Shown here piece after piece: positions 35,047 through 45,503 of a stretch of DNA of 64,000 nt. The notes under the pieces were generated by a model, which did no database searches, was not told where the DNA came from, and saw only the letters and a list, made by a program, of their open reading frames with translations. Position 1 is the first letter of the stretch; every line of letters starts with the position of its first letter. A program made the position numbers and the translations under genes. Origin of the DNA: Mucinivorans hirudinis (GTDB taxonomy: Bacteria; Bacteroidota; Bacteroidia; Bacteroidales; Rikenellaceae); assembly GCA_000723505.1 (NCBI GenBank), contig HG934468.1, positions 372,001 to 436,000 of the forward strand. The letters are read 5' to 3'.

Positions 35047-36179
35047 ATATAAATTACATTAAATAATTACACATATTTTTATTATCTTTGTGCCATAATC
35101 TAACACAGATTTACTATGGGACGAAAGGTAAAACAACTAAAGAACTACACCTCAGAGGAGGTAAAGGCGCTCATTGACAATGATGACAAACACAAGGTTG
35201 GCGTAAAGCTATGTGCCGTTTACCAAATGGGCAAGGGTAAATCTTCACGTGTATTGGAAGATTTTTTTCAAGTTTCATTTAAGCAGATATGTAACTGGGC
35301 TACACGTTTCGACAACGAAGGTATTGAGGGTCTGGTCGATAAACCTCGCAGCGGAAGAAAGCCTAATATATCTGCGGAGCAGAAAGCGGAACTTTCAACC
35401 ATCCTTAAGAGCAGTTCCGAAGCTATGGGCTACAACTCAGGTAGCTGGTCGGGTACATTGGTTAAAGATTTACTCAAAAATCATTTTGGATTGGAGTATA
35501 GCATATCTCACACATACAATCTTTTACATTTGCTAGGATTTAGTTTTCAACGCACAAAGGGAGTCTATCCCGAAAGAGATGAAACCAAGCGAGAAGTAGT
35601 TCGTGCAGAGATAAAAAAAACTTAACACTTGCCCAATCCAACAGCCATATAGTAGTTTTGTTCCAAGATGAATTTAGCCTAAGCAACACCGCAACTCTAT
35701 CAAAAATGTGGTCGCCAGTTAGGCAGCAGCCTACTGCTATATGCAAACAACTGGACAGAGAGAGAGAGTAACAGGTTTTGGAGCAGTGAATTACTTAACA
35801 GGGCAACTGACTGTAAACTTCGAGGAGAAAGGTAACGCTCAGACTTTCAAAAAGCACCTTCGCAAAATCCTAAACGACTATCGAGATAAAATGCAGATAA
35901 TTATCTATGCAGACAATGTGAAATTTCATCACGCCAAAGCACTGGATGGATTCCTGAAAGCACACCCAAAGTTGCAACTCAGATTCTTGCCTGCCTATTC
36001 TCCAGATATGAATCCTGTCGAGAGGGTGTGGTGGTATATGAGAAAACACATCACTCACAACAGATATTTGTCTTCTATCAAAGAGCGTATTGCCAAATTT
36101 TGGCAGCTATTGTCATTTGCTCTGAAACCAAACGACAAATTAAAAACTATTTGTGTAATTAATTATTAGAATTTATATA
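35047..36179 (+). mobile_element. IS630-family element A
   Basis: The ends match as inverted repeats: TATAAATTAC...AATTACACATATTTTT on the left, and on the right the complement reads TATAAATTCT...AATTACACAAATAG. Flanking TA dinucleotides fit the family's TA target. The element contains one transposase in three frames and sits against a truncated IS5 gene, which it may have interrupted. The outer limits are good to a few bases. Confidence 0.7.
35116..36169 (+). pseudogene. IS630 transposase, frameshifted
   Basis: The N-terminal HTH part (35116-35625, MGRKVKQLKNYTSEEV...) ends just after an A8 run (35613-35620). The -1 frame then continues as LAQSNSHIVVLFQDEFSLSN, supplying the first catalytic Asp. 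A second shift near a GAGAGAGA run (about 35760) leads to the last part (from 35741), with YADNVKFHHAK and PAYSPDMNPVERVWW for the remaining catalytic residues. The A8 could be a programmed slip of orfA/orfB type; the second shift looks like mutation. The enzyme is probably inactive. Confidence 0.8.
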
Positions 36180-36180
36180 T

Positions 36181-36724
36181 TCCATAATGCAGCACCATCG
36201 CCATCTTTTATCTGCTTGTTCTCCTCACGGGTATTGCGTTGAATAGGAGCAGTTGCGAATGTAGCATCAACCATCTTTCCCTCATTGAGAATCAAACCTT
36301 TCGCATTGAGTACATCGCGAAAAAGAACGAAGGTCTTTTCTATGGTTTGGTTGTTGGTCAATTTCTCGCGAAAAGACCAAACCGTCTTCTCATCGGGAAC
36401 TTTATCACCCGAAGATAACCCTAAAAACGCCTTAAAACTTGCTCTGTCAATGATTTGGTACTCTACCTGACCATCAGATAATCCGAAGTAGCGTTGAAGT
36501 ATCAAAATCTTGAATAGCATTACGACATCGTATGGTTTTGCACCCGCGTTGTTGTTCTTCTCTTTGGTCAAAATGGAATCCTCCAATAACTCGCGAAATA
36601 TCTCAAAATCTAATACTTCACTTAATCGTTCAAGAGCATTACCCTTGTTAGATAACTGCTCTAATGCTTGCTCGTGGTCAAATAAACCAGCGATGCCTGT
36701 CGACTTGTATTGTATCTTGCGCAT
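36181..36724 (-). pseudogene. IS5-family transposase, N-terminal fragment
   Basis: About 180 residues (MRKIQYKSTGIAGLFDHEQA...) contain the family's N-terminal domain, with KPYDVVMLFKILILQRYFGL and DKVPDEKTVWSFREKL. The segment KMVDATFATAPIQRN carries the first catalytic Asp. The frame stops at the edge of IS630 element A, so the rest of the DDE domain is absent. I did not find the missing 3' part on the far side of the IS630 copy. The upstream end (about 36793) abuts an ISL3 end fragment. Confidence 0.8.
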
Positions 36725-36795
36725 ATTCCCTTATTTATACTACAAAGATAAACATAATTATTTGAATTACAAAGAATTAAATTTTAGAAGTCCCC

Positions 36796-36863
36796 TTTAC
36801 TCAATACTTCGGTTGCTGTCATACGGCAAAGATAACTATTCTCACACGAAATCCTGTAGAACC
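36796..36863 (-). repeat. ISL3 end fragment
   Basis: This 68-bp stretch is almost identical to the left end of the ISL3 copy at 62311, including the start of its transposase gene and the terminal repeat that reads GGTTCTACAGGATTTCGTGT on the minus strand. It is a relic of another copy, cut off by the IS5 fragment. Confidence 0.85.
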
Positions 36864-36899
36864 AATTTTGAAATAAGAATTATTTTGATTAGCTTTGCA

Positions 36900-37085
36900 A
36901 TGAAACCCCCTTGTAAAGTATGTGCTCACCGTCCGAAATCTCTCTTTTGTGGTCGGTGTAAAAAAGGGGGACTTAAATTGAGTTTAACCGAGTATTTTGT
37001 TTGCCCAACTTTGTCGAGATTTTATTGCTATTTTTTCAGTCGTATCACAAGCACGTATCGCTATCGCAAAAACGCACGGAATTGA
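36900..37085 (+). CDS. Possible small zinc-ribbon protein
   Basis: This 61-residue frame begins KPPCKVCAHRPKSLFCGRCK, with two CxxC pairs that could bind zinc, followed by a basic, aromatic C-terminus. No family is recognised. It lies in an IS-rich stretch with no operon partner, and the second half has a poor protein composition. It could be a fragment of a longer gene. The start is chosen because the Cys pairs follow at once. Confidence 0.3.
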   Translation: MKPPCKVCAHRPKSLFCGRCKKGGLKLSLTEYFVCPTLSRFYCYFFSRITSTYRYRKNARN

Positions 37086-37181
37086 GTCTGTGCAAATCAA
37101 TCTTCTCGTTTTAACTATTTGTGTTAAATCAGGTACTGTCATAGAGTGTCAATCTGATATGGGATTTAAATAGTTCCGCTA

Positions 37182-37438
37182 CTTTTCAAGTGGTGGAACT
37201 ATCGTCGCACTTCGATTATTATCTGATATAAACACAGAGGGCTAAATCATCGTGAAATAAAAGTTCAATATAGTGATAATATATTACACTCACATCACAA
37301 TTCGCATATGAATTGTGATGTGAGTGCAATATATTAATCACTAATATGTTGAACTTTATTCACGATGATTTAGCCCTATATTTCTTATATACAGATAATA
37401 AATCGAAGTTGCGAGCGATAGTTCCACCACTTGAAAAG
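37182..37438. repeat. 257-bp near-perfect palindrome (MITE-like)
   Basis: The ends CTTTTCAAGTGGTGGAACTA and TAGTTCCACCACTTGAAAAG are exact complements. Complementarity continues inward with few mismatches (for example GGGCTAAATCATCGTGAA and TTCACGATGATTTAGCCC) to a centre at CATATG (about 37305-37310). It lies 145 bp upstream of susC. As DNA it could extrude a cruciform; as RNA it would be one very long hairpin. It resembles a miniature inverted-repeat element or a strong transcription barrier. I saw no second copy in the window. Confidence 0.8.
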
Positions 37439-37515
37439 AGGGAGCATCGTTTGCAACTTATTTTTGTATATGACCATTGATTTATACAGACACATATGTC
37501 GGCAGTGATGGTGAT

Positions 37516-37560
37516 GGACTCCGCCTGACTCTGTCGGCTTAAACTTTAGACTCGGAGTCC
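37516..37560 (+). promoter_or_regulatory. Hairpin in the susC leader
   Basis: GGACTCCG (37516-37523) and CGGAGTCC (37553-37560) are complementary and lie 22 bp upstream of the susC ATG. A hairpin here could affect translation or be an attenuator. No clear -7 box was fixed upstream. Confidence 0.4.
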
Positions 37561-37582
37561 GATTTAACTCTTATTTGTTACG

Positions 37583-40500
37583 ATGAATTTTACTTATCTA
37601 ACCCGAACAGCTGTCATCACATTGACCTTGGCTTTTGGAGTGTTGCAACCGACAACGCTTCGTGCAGGCAATAGTGAGACTAGCTATCTTAATTTGCAAC
37701 AAAAAAACATCACCGTAGCTGTGAAGGTAACAGATGTAACGGATATGCCCATTGTGGGTGCAACTGTTTTTCTTGAGTCCAACACACGCATCAGTGCCGC
37801 AACCGATGTTCAGGGGATTGCGGTTCTGAGGAACGTACCTGAGGAGGGGACGCTCGAAATCTCATTTTTGGGGATGGTAACTCAAAAAATCAAAATTAAC
37901 GGGCGTGCCCAGATTCACGTCACCTTGAAAGAGGATGTCAAAGCCATAGATGAGGTGGTGGTTGTCGGTTACGGCAAACAGAAGCGCAGCGGGATGGTAT
38001 CCTCGGTGAACACGGTGACCTCGAAAGAGATTAGGCTACCCACTCGTAATCTCACCAATAATCTCGCAGGTCAGCTTGCCGGTCTTATAGCTATTCAGCG
38101 TTCGGGCGAACCGGGCGAGGACGATGCCTCCTTTTGGATTCGCGGAGTCAGCACCTTTAGAGGCGGCACGGCTCCTCTTGTTCTTGTGGATGGCGTACCT
38201 CGTCGAATGCAGGATATTGAGCCGGACGAGATAGACACATTTTCGCTCTTGAAGGATGCTGCTGCCACGGCTGTCTACGGCGCTGAGGGGGCGAACGGCG
38301 TTATTCTTATAACGACAAAACGCGGGCGCGTGGAGCGCCCCAAAATATCGTTCAGTGCCGAGCACAGCATTGTTACGCCGACCCGTCTTCCCGGATTCCT
38401 CGGCTCTGTGGAGTTTATGAACGCATATAATGAGGCATTGTGGAATGAAGGCTCACCCGACATTTGGACACAGGAGTATATATCTCGATTCGACAAAAAC
38501 AGTCCCGACCGGGATAGCGACCTATATCCCAACGTGAATTGGTTAGACCTTCTCAACAAGACCACCAGCTCCACACGAGCCACAGTTAGTTTCCAAGGGG
38601 GAACAGAGAAAGCTCGATACTTCGTGGGCACATCTTACTATACCGAGAGCGGTATCTTCAAAAAAAATAGGCAGGCGGAGTACAACAACAATATCGGTCT
38701 TGACCGTTTTGGTCTCCGCTCCAACATTGACCTAAATGTCTCCAACACGACCCTTCTTTCGCTGGATGTAAACAGCACATATACCGAACTTAACTCTACA
38801 GGATTTCCCAGCGCATACATCTTCAGACAAATGCTTACGACGTGTCCGAACCTCTTTCCGATGGTCTATTCGGACGGTACACTGGCAGGACACCCCCAAG
38901 GTAAGGACGAGAGCCGTCAGAATCCGTACAATATGCTTATGAATTCGGGATACCAGAAGGAGTGGCGTGTAAATCTTCAAACTAAAATAGCTCTCACTCA
39001 GCAGTTGAAGTTCATCACCGAAGGGCTGAATGCGAGGATAAACGTAGCCTTCGATGCCAATGTTGATTTCAACACAGAGCGTATGAAGAATCCGATAGAG
39101 TATAATGCCACCGGTCGAGATGACAATGGAAAGCTTATATACACCAATGTTAACCCCAATGGTACGGACAACTTAAGTATGACCACAGGAGCTTCTGCAT
39201 CTAAGAATATCTACATTGATGCCTCTCTGAACTATAATCGGACATTCAACGAAAATCACGATGTAACTGCAATGTTTCTGTATATGCAAAAAGACAGACA
39301 AGTTCACAGCACCCCTCTGGCATACAGAAAGCAGAGTTTGGTTGGTCGGATAACATACTCTTACAAATCACGTTATAACTTCGAGGGTAACTTCGGATAT
39401 ACAGGTTCCGAAAATTTTGCCGCAGGTCACCGTTTCGGTCTCTTTCCGGCGGTGGGGGTGAGTTGGTATCTGTCGAATGAAAAATTCTACTCGGGCAAAG
39501 TTAAAGATATCCTCTCCAAGCTCAAATTCCGAGTCTCATACGGTCTTACGGGTAACGATGCCACCGGCGGTGCTCGCTTTCTATTCCGCGGAACGATCGA
39601 TCAGCGCGCTACACCATACTCTTTGGGTTGGACTGATACGAACCTTCTAAACAGTTTAAGTGGTATCAGAGAGTCTCAGTTCGCGGCACCTAATCTCACG
39701 TGGGAAATCGAAACCAAGAGAAACTACGGTATCGACATTGGTATGTTCAACGGCAAATTAGATTTAGCGATAGACTATTTCGACAACCTTCGTGAGGACA
39801 TTCTGTTGCGACGTCAGACGATCCCCAAGGTAACCGGTTTCGTTCAGATGCCTTGGCAAAACTTCGGCAGGGTGCAAAATAGAGGTTTTGATGCTTCGCT
39901 AGTCTATAATCAAACCTTTGGAGCTGTTCGCTTGGGATTTCGTGCCAACGTAACCTACGCACGCAACAAAATTCTCGAAATAGACGAAGTGCCGCCCAGA
40001 TACGAATGGATGGCACGAACAGGCACGCGTATTGGTGAGCGATATTTGCTTCAGGCTGACGGGTTCTATCGTTACGAAGATTTCGATATTACAGGTGAGG
40101 GGTTGGCGCGCAGGTTTACATTAAAAGAGGGTGTTGTCCGCTCATCTTACAACGCCAATATTCGTCCGGGCGACCTCAAATATAAAGACTTGAACGGAAG
40201 CGGCGTAATTGAGAACTACGACCATGCCTTCGGTGGAGCCCCCCCTAATCCGGAGTTGGTATACGGCTTCGGCATTAACGTTGAATACAAAGGATTCTAT
40301 GCCGGGGTATTCTTCCAAGGCGCGGGTAGTACATCAACCGTTCTCGGGGGTTACTTTGACGCCGGTTTTTTCCCATTTAGTCGGAGTTATACACAATCCT
40401 CTCTTCGATCATTTGCAACAGACCGTTGGTCTGACCGCGGAGCTAACGGCACAGTGGTCGAACCCCGTTGGGATGCCCTCTACCCCCGATTGAGTACAAT

Positions 40501-40768
40501 GGGGAACGAGAACAATTCCCGCCTATCTACCCACTATTTGCGTGATGCAAGTTTCATACGTCTCAAGAATGCCCAAGTCGGCTACAACTTTCCGAAAAGA
40601 TGGTTGAGTAGAATTGGTGTAAACTCAGCGCGGGTCTTCTGTACGGGTACAAACCTTGCCGTATGGGATAAAATCAAATATTGGGACCCCGAAATGGGTA
40701 ATGCTAATGAAGGTTTGAACTACCCTTTGACAATGAATATCTCCTTTGGTCTTGAGGTTGTACTATAA
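37583..40768 (+). CDS. SusC/RagA-family TonB-dependent outer-membrane transporter
   Basis: This 1061-residue protein has a signal peptide (about residues 1-29) and an N-terminal carboxypeptidase-D-like regulatory domain (VKVTDVTDMPIVGATVFLES). The SusC signature EVVVVGYGKQKRSGMVSSVN precedes the plug domain (WIRGVSTFRGGTAPLVLVDG). A 22-strand barrel ends in the family's aromatic-rich C-terminus. It works with the SusD lipoprotein to take up large substrates. It is 32 nt upstream of susD in a two-gene operon. No ECF sigma, anti-sigma, hybrid two-component or glycan-cleaving gene is near, so the substrate is unknown. It is full length. Confidence 0.95.
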   Translation: MNFTYLTRTAVITLTLAFGVLQPTTLRAGNSETSYLNLQQKNITVAVKVTDVTDMPIVGATVFLESNTRISAATDVQGIAVLRNVPEEGTLEISFLGMVTQKIKINGRAQIHVTLKEDVKAIDEVVVVGYGKQKRSGMVSSVNTVTSKEIRLPTRNLTNNLAGQLAGLIAIQRSGEPGEDDASFWIRGVSTFRGGTAPLVLVDGVPRRMQDIEPDEIDTFSLLKDAAATAVYGAEGANGVILITTKRGRVERPKISFSAEHSIVTPTRLPGFLGSVEFMNAYNEALWNEGSPDIWTQEYISRFDKNSPDRDSDLYPNVNWLDLLNKTTSSTRATVSFQGGTEKARYFVGTSYYTESGIFKKNRQAEYNNNIGLDRFGLRSNIDLNVSNTTLLSLDVNSTYTELNSTGFPSAYIFRQMLTTCPNLFPMVYSDGTLAGHPQGKDESRQNPYNMLMNSGYQKEWRVNLQTKIALTQQLKFITEGLNARINVAFDANVDFNTERMKNPIEYNATGRDDNGKLIYTNVNPNGTDNLSMTTGASASKNIYIDASLNYNRTFNENHDVTAMFLYMQKDRQVHSTPLAYRKQSLVGRITYSYKSRYNFEGNFGYTGSENFAAGHRFGLFPAVGVSWYLSNEKFYSGKVKDILSKLKFRVSYGLTGNDATGGARFLFRGTIDQRATPYSLGWTDTNLLNSLSGIRESQFAAPNLTWEIETKRNYGIDIGMFNGKLDLAIDYFDNLREDILLRRQTIPKVTGFVQMPWQNFGRVQNRGFDASLVYNQTFGAVRLGFRANVTYARNKILEIDEVPPRYEWMARTGTRIGERYLLQADGFYRYEDFDITGEGLARRFTLKEGVVRSSYNANIRPGDLKYKDLNGSGVIENYDHAFGGAPPNPELVYGFGINVEYKGFYAGVFFQGAGSTSTVLGGYFDAGFFPFSRSYTQSSLRSFATDRWSDRGANGTVVEPRWDALYPRLSTMGNENNSRLSTHYLRDASFIRLKNAQVGYNFPKRWLSRIGVNSARVFCTGTNLAVWDKIKYWDPEMGNANEGLNYPLTMNISFGLEVVL

Positions 40769-40800
40769 AATTCTTTCATAAATTAATCCTTATACAACAA

Positions 40801-42732
40801 ATGAAAAATATATTGACAGCATTGACCGCGTTAATAATCAGTGTAACGATACAATCGTGCAAGTTTCTGAATGTATCAGACCAGCGGGCAGGTGAACTAA
40901 CCATTGAAGAAGCTTTTAACAACGTGAATTGGACAAGGCGTTGGCATCGCTTTATTTATACCGGTATTCCCGACATCGGTTCGCGCTCCCACAAAGGAAC
41001 TGATTTGAACGGCTTAACAATGCCGTGGGGCGGATTCTCGGACGAGATTTGGGGATATAGCATCATAGAGTATGCCTGCCGAGACGGCTACAACGCATCC
41101 TCGGCACAATTCCACCGCTGGGGGGTTTATCAGCAAATTCGTCAGGCTTGGCAGTTTATCGACAACGCCCACGAAATTCCGCAGGTAGGTCAAGGAGACT
41201 ACCTCCTACAAGAGGATGTGGATAAACTCAAAGCCGAAGCATACTTCTTTATCGGCTACTACCATTGGCTGCTATTTGAACTCTACGGTCCTATACCAAT
41301 CGTAGACAAAGCTATTGACCCGACCCTCTCGGACATCACCTTTTCCCGAGCAAGTGTAGACGAATGCGTCTCATTTATTGAAGAGATGTATACCAAAGCT
41401 GACAAAAACCTCAATCTAATCAATCAGGAGGCTAACCTTCGCTCAATTCCCAGTAGGATTACTACTGCCGCCCTGCGCGTAAAACTATATGCCTATGCGG
41501 CAAGTCCGCTCTACAACGGAGCACATCAGGCTGCTATGGCTCTACAAAATGAAGACGGCAAAAAGCTATTCCCCCTCAAGGATGAATCTAAATGGCAACG
41601 GGCAAAGGAGGCAGTGGAAGCCTATCTAACCATCTCTGCCCCATATCACGAAATTCACCGATGCGGTCCTCCTGAAAATCGAAATGTCGGCTTCGATGCC
41701 AATGAATCACTATACACCCTTTTCCAACAATACAACAAAGAGATTATTTGGGCAACATCAAGTAGCTCTTGGGGTGGAACAAATACCGCGGGACACATTC
41801 CGCATATTACCCCTCGCGGTTTAGCCTTTGCACTGCCCGCTTATGGCTGGCTGCAGGAGGTTATTGATGACTTTCGTATGGCTAACGGTAAGAAAATAGA
41901 TGACCCAGGCTCGGGGTATAGTATGGATGAAGAGTTCAAGCGTACTCCAATGGAGGTCAAGATGTTTAACCGTGCCGTACATCCGAATGCAGGTACATAT
42001 GAAACATTCAATGACAACATTGCAAAGATGTACCAAAATCGCGAACCTCGATTCTACCAATGGGTTACATACCAAGGCAGACGCTGGCAAATCAAAACAT
42101 CATTGATTATAGATTATCGCAAGGGGGGCAATAACGATAACTCATCGGGAAGTAATTCGCGCACGGGTTACCTTGTCAAGAAGTTCTATCCTGAAAATAT
42201 TATCAGCGAAGGGAGACCTGCCCGTATTAAGTTCATTCCCAGCATACAGATTCGTCACGCCGAGATGTTGCTTCTATCTGCCGAAGTGCTTAATGAGGCT
42301 ACAAACGGCTCTGATGCTCGTATTATGCAGTTTATCAATGACGTTCGCACTCGTGGCGGCCTGCCCACTCTGGAGGAGACCTACCCGGGGAAGAGCTGGA
42401 ATAAGGAGGCAAAGTGGCAAGCTATGGCTGAGGAGAAACGAATCGAGTTCCTGGACGAGGGTCAGCGCTACTTCGATGTTCGACGCTGGATGGTTGCCCA
42501 CCGGGCGCGCGTCCCCATCACAGAGGGTGGTAAGACTCACCAATTCGGTCAGAAAGGTCAGTTCCATATATTATACCAAGACGGAGAGGTCGGAAGCTAT
42601 GACGATTTGTTCCGACGCTATGCTCACGCAAGTGCAATGCGACAATTCAACGAATCGTGGTATCTATACCCCATCTCATTCGACGAAATACAAAAATCAA
42701 AAGGAAAATTGATTCAAAACCCGGGGTGGTAA
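40801..42732 (+). CDS. SusD/RagB-family surface lipoprotein
   Basis: This 643-residue protein has a lipoprotein signal peptide ending in TIQSC, so Cys20 is lipidated and the protein sits on the outer membrane as the lid of the SusC transporter. TPR-like helices occur at about residues 90-230 (RQAWQFIDNAHEIPQV, KAEAYFFIGYYHWLLFELYG). The C-terminal domain has RHAEMLLLSAEVLNEA and EKRIEFLDEGQRYFDVRRWM. It follows susC and is followed by a strong terminator hairpin, so the operon has only two genes. Nothing shows the ligand. Confidence 0.94.
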   Translation: MKNILTALTALIISVTIQSCKFLNVSDQRAGELTIEEAFNNVNWTRRWHRFIYTGIPDIGSRSHKGTDLNGLTMPWGGFSDEIWGYSIIEYACRDGYNASSAQFHRWGVYQQIRQAWQFIDNAHEIPQVGQGDYLLQEDVDKLKAEAYFFIGYYHWLLFELYGPIPIVDKAIDPTLSDITFSRASVDECVSFIEEMYTKADKNLNLINQEANLRSIPSRITTAALRVKLYAYAASPLYNGAHQAAMALQNEDGKKLFPLKDESKWQRAKEAVEAYLTISAPYHEIHRCGPPENRNVGFDANESLYTLFQQYNKEIIWATSSSSWGGTNTAGHIPHITPRGLAFALPAYGWLQEVIDDFRMANGKKIDDPGSGYSMDEEFKRTPMEVKMFNRAVHPNAGTYETFNDNIAKMYQNREPRFYQWVTYQGRRWQIKTSLIIDYRKGGNNDNSSGSNSRTGYLVKKFYPENIISEGRPARIKFIPSIQIRHAEMLLLSAEVLNEATNGSDARIMQFINDVRTRGGLPTLEETYPGKSWNKEAKWQAMAEEKRIEFLDEGQRYFDVRRWMVAHRARVPITEGGKTHQFGQKGQFHILYQDGEVGSYDDLFRRYAHASAMRQFNESWYLYPISFDEIQKSKGKLIQNPGW

Positions 42733-42820
42733 GAGGTGTATTATCAATGCACTTAAGGTAACCGTAGCAGGGCGGGCAAGCCAGCCAAACACCTCGCAAG
42801 AGGCGTGCGGATGAGTTTCT

Positions 42821-42867
42821 AACACACAGCAAAGCATCGAATTCATTCGGTGCTTTGCTGTGTGTTG
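42821..42867 (+). terminator. Terminator after susD
   Basis: AACACACAGCAAAGCA and TGCTTTGCTGTGTGTT form a 16-bp perfect stem with a 15-nt loop. It lies 89 bp after the susD stop and is followed by GTATCTTAAATT, only moderately T-rich. The stability argues for a transcription end. Confidence 0.75.
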
Positions 42868-42883
42868 TATCTTAAATTGCTAA

Positions 42884-42982
42884 CCCAACTTCAACGCAGT
42901 ATGTATGCAAATCTGCTATTCTTTATCCCAACTTCAACGCAGTATGTATGCAAATTTGCTGTTCTTTAACCCAACTTCAACG
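42884..42982. repeat. 43-bp tandem repeats at the end of the IS1634 remnant
   Basis: CCCAACTTCAACG recurs at 42884, 42927 and 42970. The first two copies are followed by CAGTATGTATGCAAAT and a near-identical rest of the 43-bp unit; the third copy is partial. One inverted copy lies at about 45456-45500. The repeats frame the IS1634-like remnant and may be its terminal repeats duplicated. Confidence 0.75.
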
Positions 42983-43725
42983 CCAAAAGTTTTTTCAGTG
43001 TTTTTTTGCTCAAAAACGGGGGTGATTTCATACTATTGAGTTGATTTTCAGAAGATGCTTATTTGGTGAAGTGCTTTGTAATACCCACGGGAGTAAATTT
43101 TATGTTGTACCTTAGCGGGCATGTACTTCACATCGAACATACGCTTGAGCCCCGAGCACGGCAGGGAACTCCCTTATTATAAAATCAAGGAGTCCTTCCG
43201 TGACGTTATAGGACGTGTGCATACCCGTGTAATGTTGACTCCGGGCTATCTTCCCGATTTGTGCAGCGATGAGATTGTGCAGATTCGCCGCGGTCTGACC
43301 TATATGATGGAGCAGAGTGCGTATATCCCAGCTCAGCAGGCGATGTTTACTGCCGATCCCAGAGGAGAGTACAGTGAAAAGGTTCGTGGATACATCGAGA
43401 AGTTTTGGAGTCAGATAAAGGATAGCGGCAAGATTGATTCCGCACGGGCAAGTTATGATGAGGCAGATGGCAAATCAAAATCAGCCAAGACCAGGCTGAG
43501 CAACGCTTTGGTACATACTTCCTGCGCACCAACGTAGCCACCCTTGACGAGCGATCTGCGTGGGACTACTATAACTTGATTAGAGAGATAGAGACATCAA
43601 ACCGGCAACTCAAAACAGACCTGTAATTGCGCCCCATATACCATCAGACAGATGACAACTCCGACGCCCATCTATTCTTCGGACTCCTATCATACTGGAT
43701 TGTAAACACGCTTCGACACAAACTA

Positions 43726-45185
<1,460 letters not shown>

Positions 45186-45503
45186 AAACTAAAGTTACAA
45201 GGCATAACCCATTACTGGACTGAATTAAAGCGCATTCTATCCACCCAAAAGGCTATTACCACCAAAGCAGAAAACGCCCTTGGAGAACAAATAGAACTAC
45301 GCATCTGTTCAGACCCAACAGATGCCGCCTCGGAACTATATCGAATCCTCGGATACAACCCCATACCATTTAGACGACACACAATCAAAACTGCACCACC
45401 ACCTCCGAATTGAAAAATCTGTAGTACCCACGCAGAAAGCCAAAAACAGATAAGGCTTAAAGAACAGCAAATTTGCATACATACTGCGTTGAAGTTGGGT
45501 TAA

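Noticed and set aside
35116-36169. Intact IS630 transposase as one gene
   Set aside because: Two frame changes are needed, one at A8 and one near a GA repeat. Even with programmed slippage at the first, the second breaks the protein.
42884-42982. CRISPR array
   Set aside because: The repeats are tandem with no spacers of unique sequence, and no cas genes are near; they belong to an IS end.
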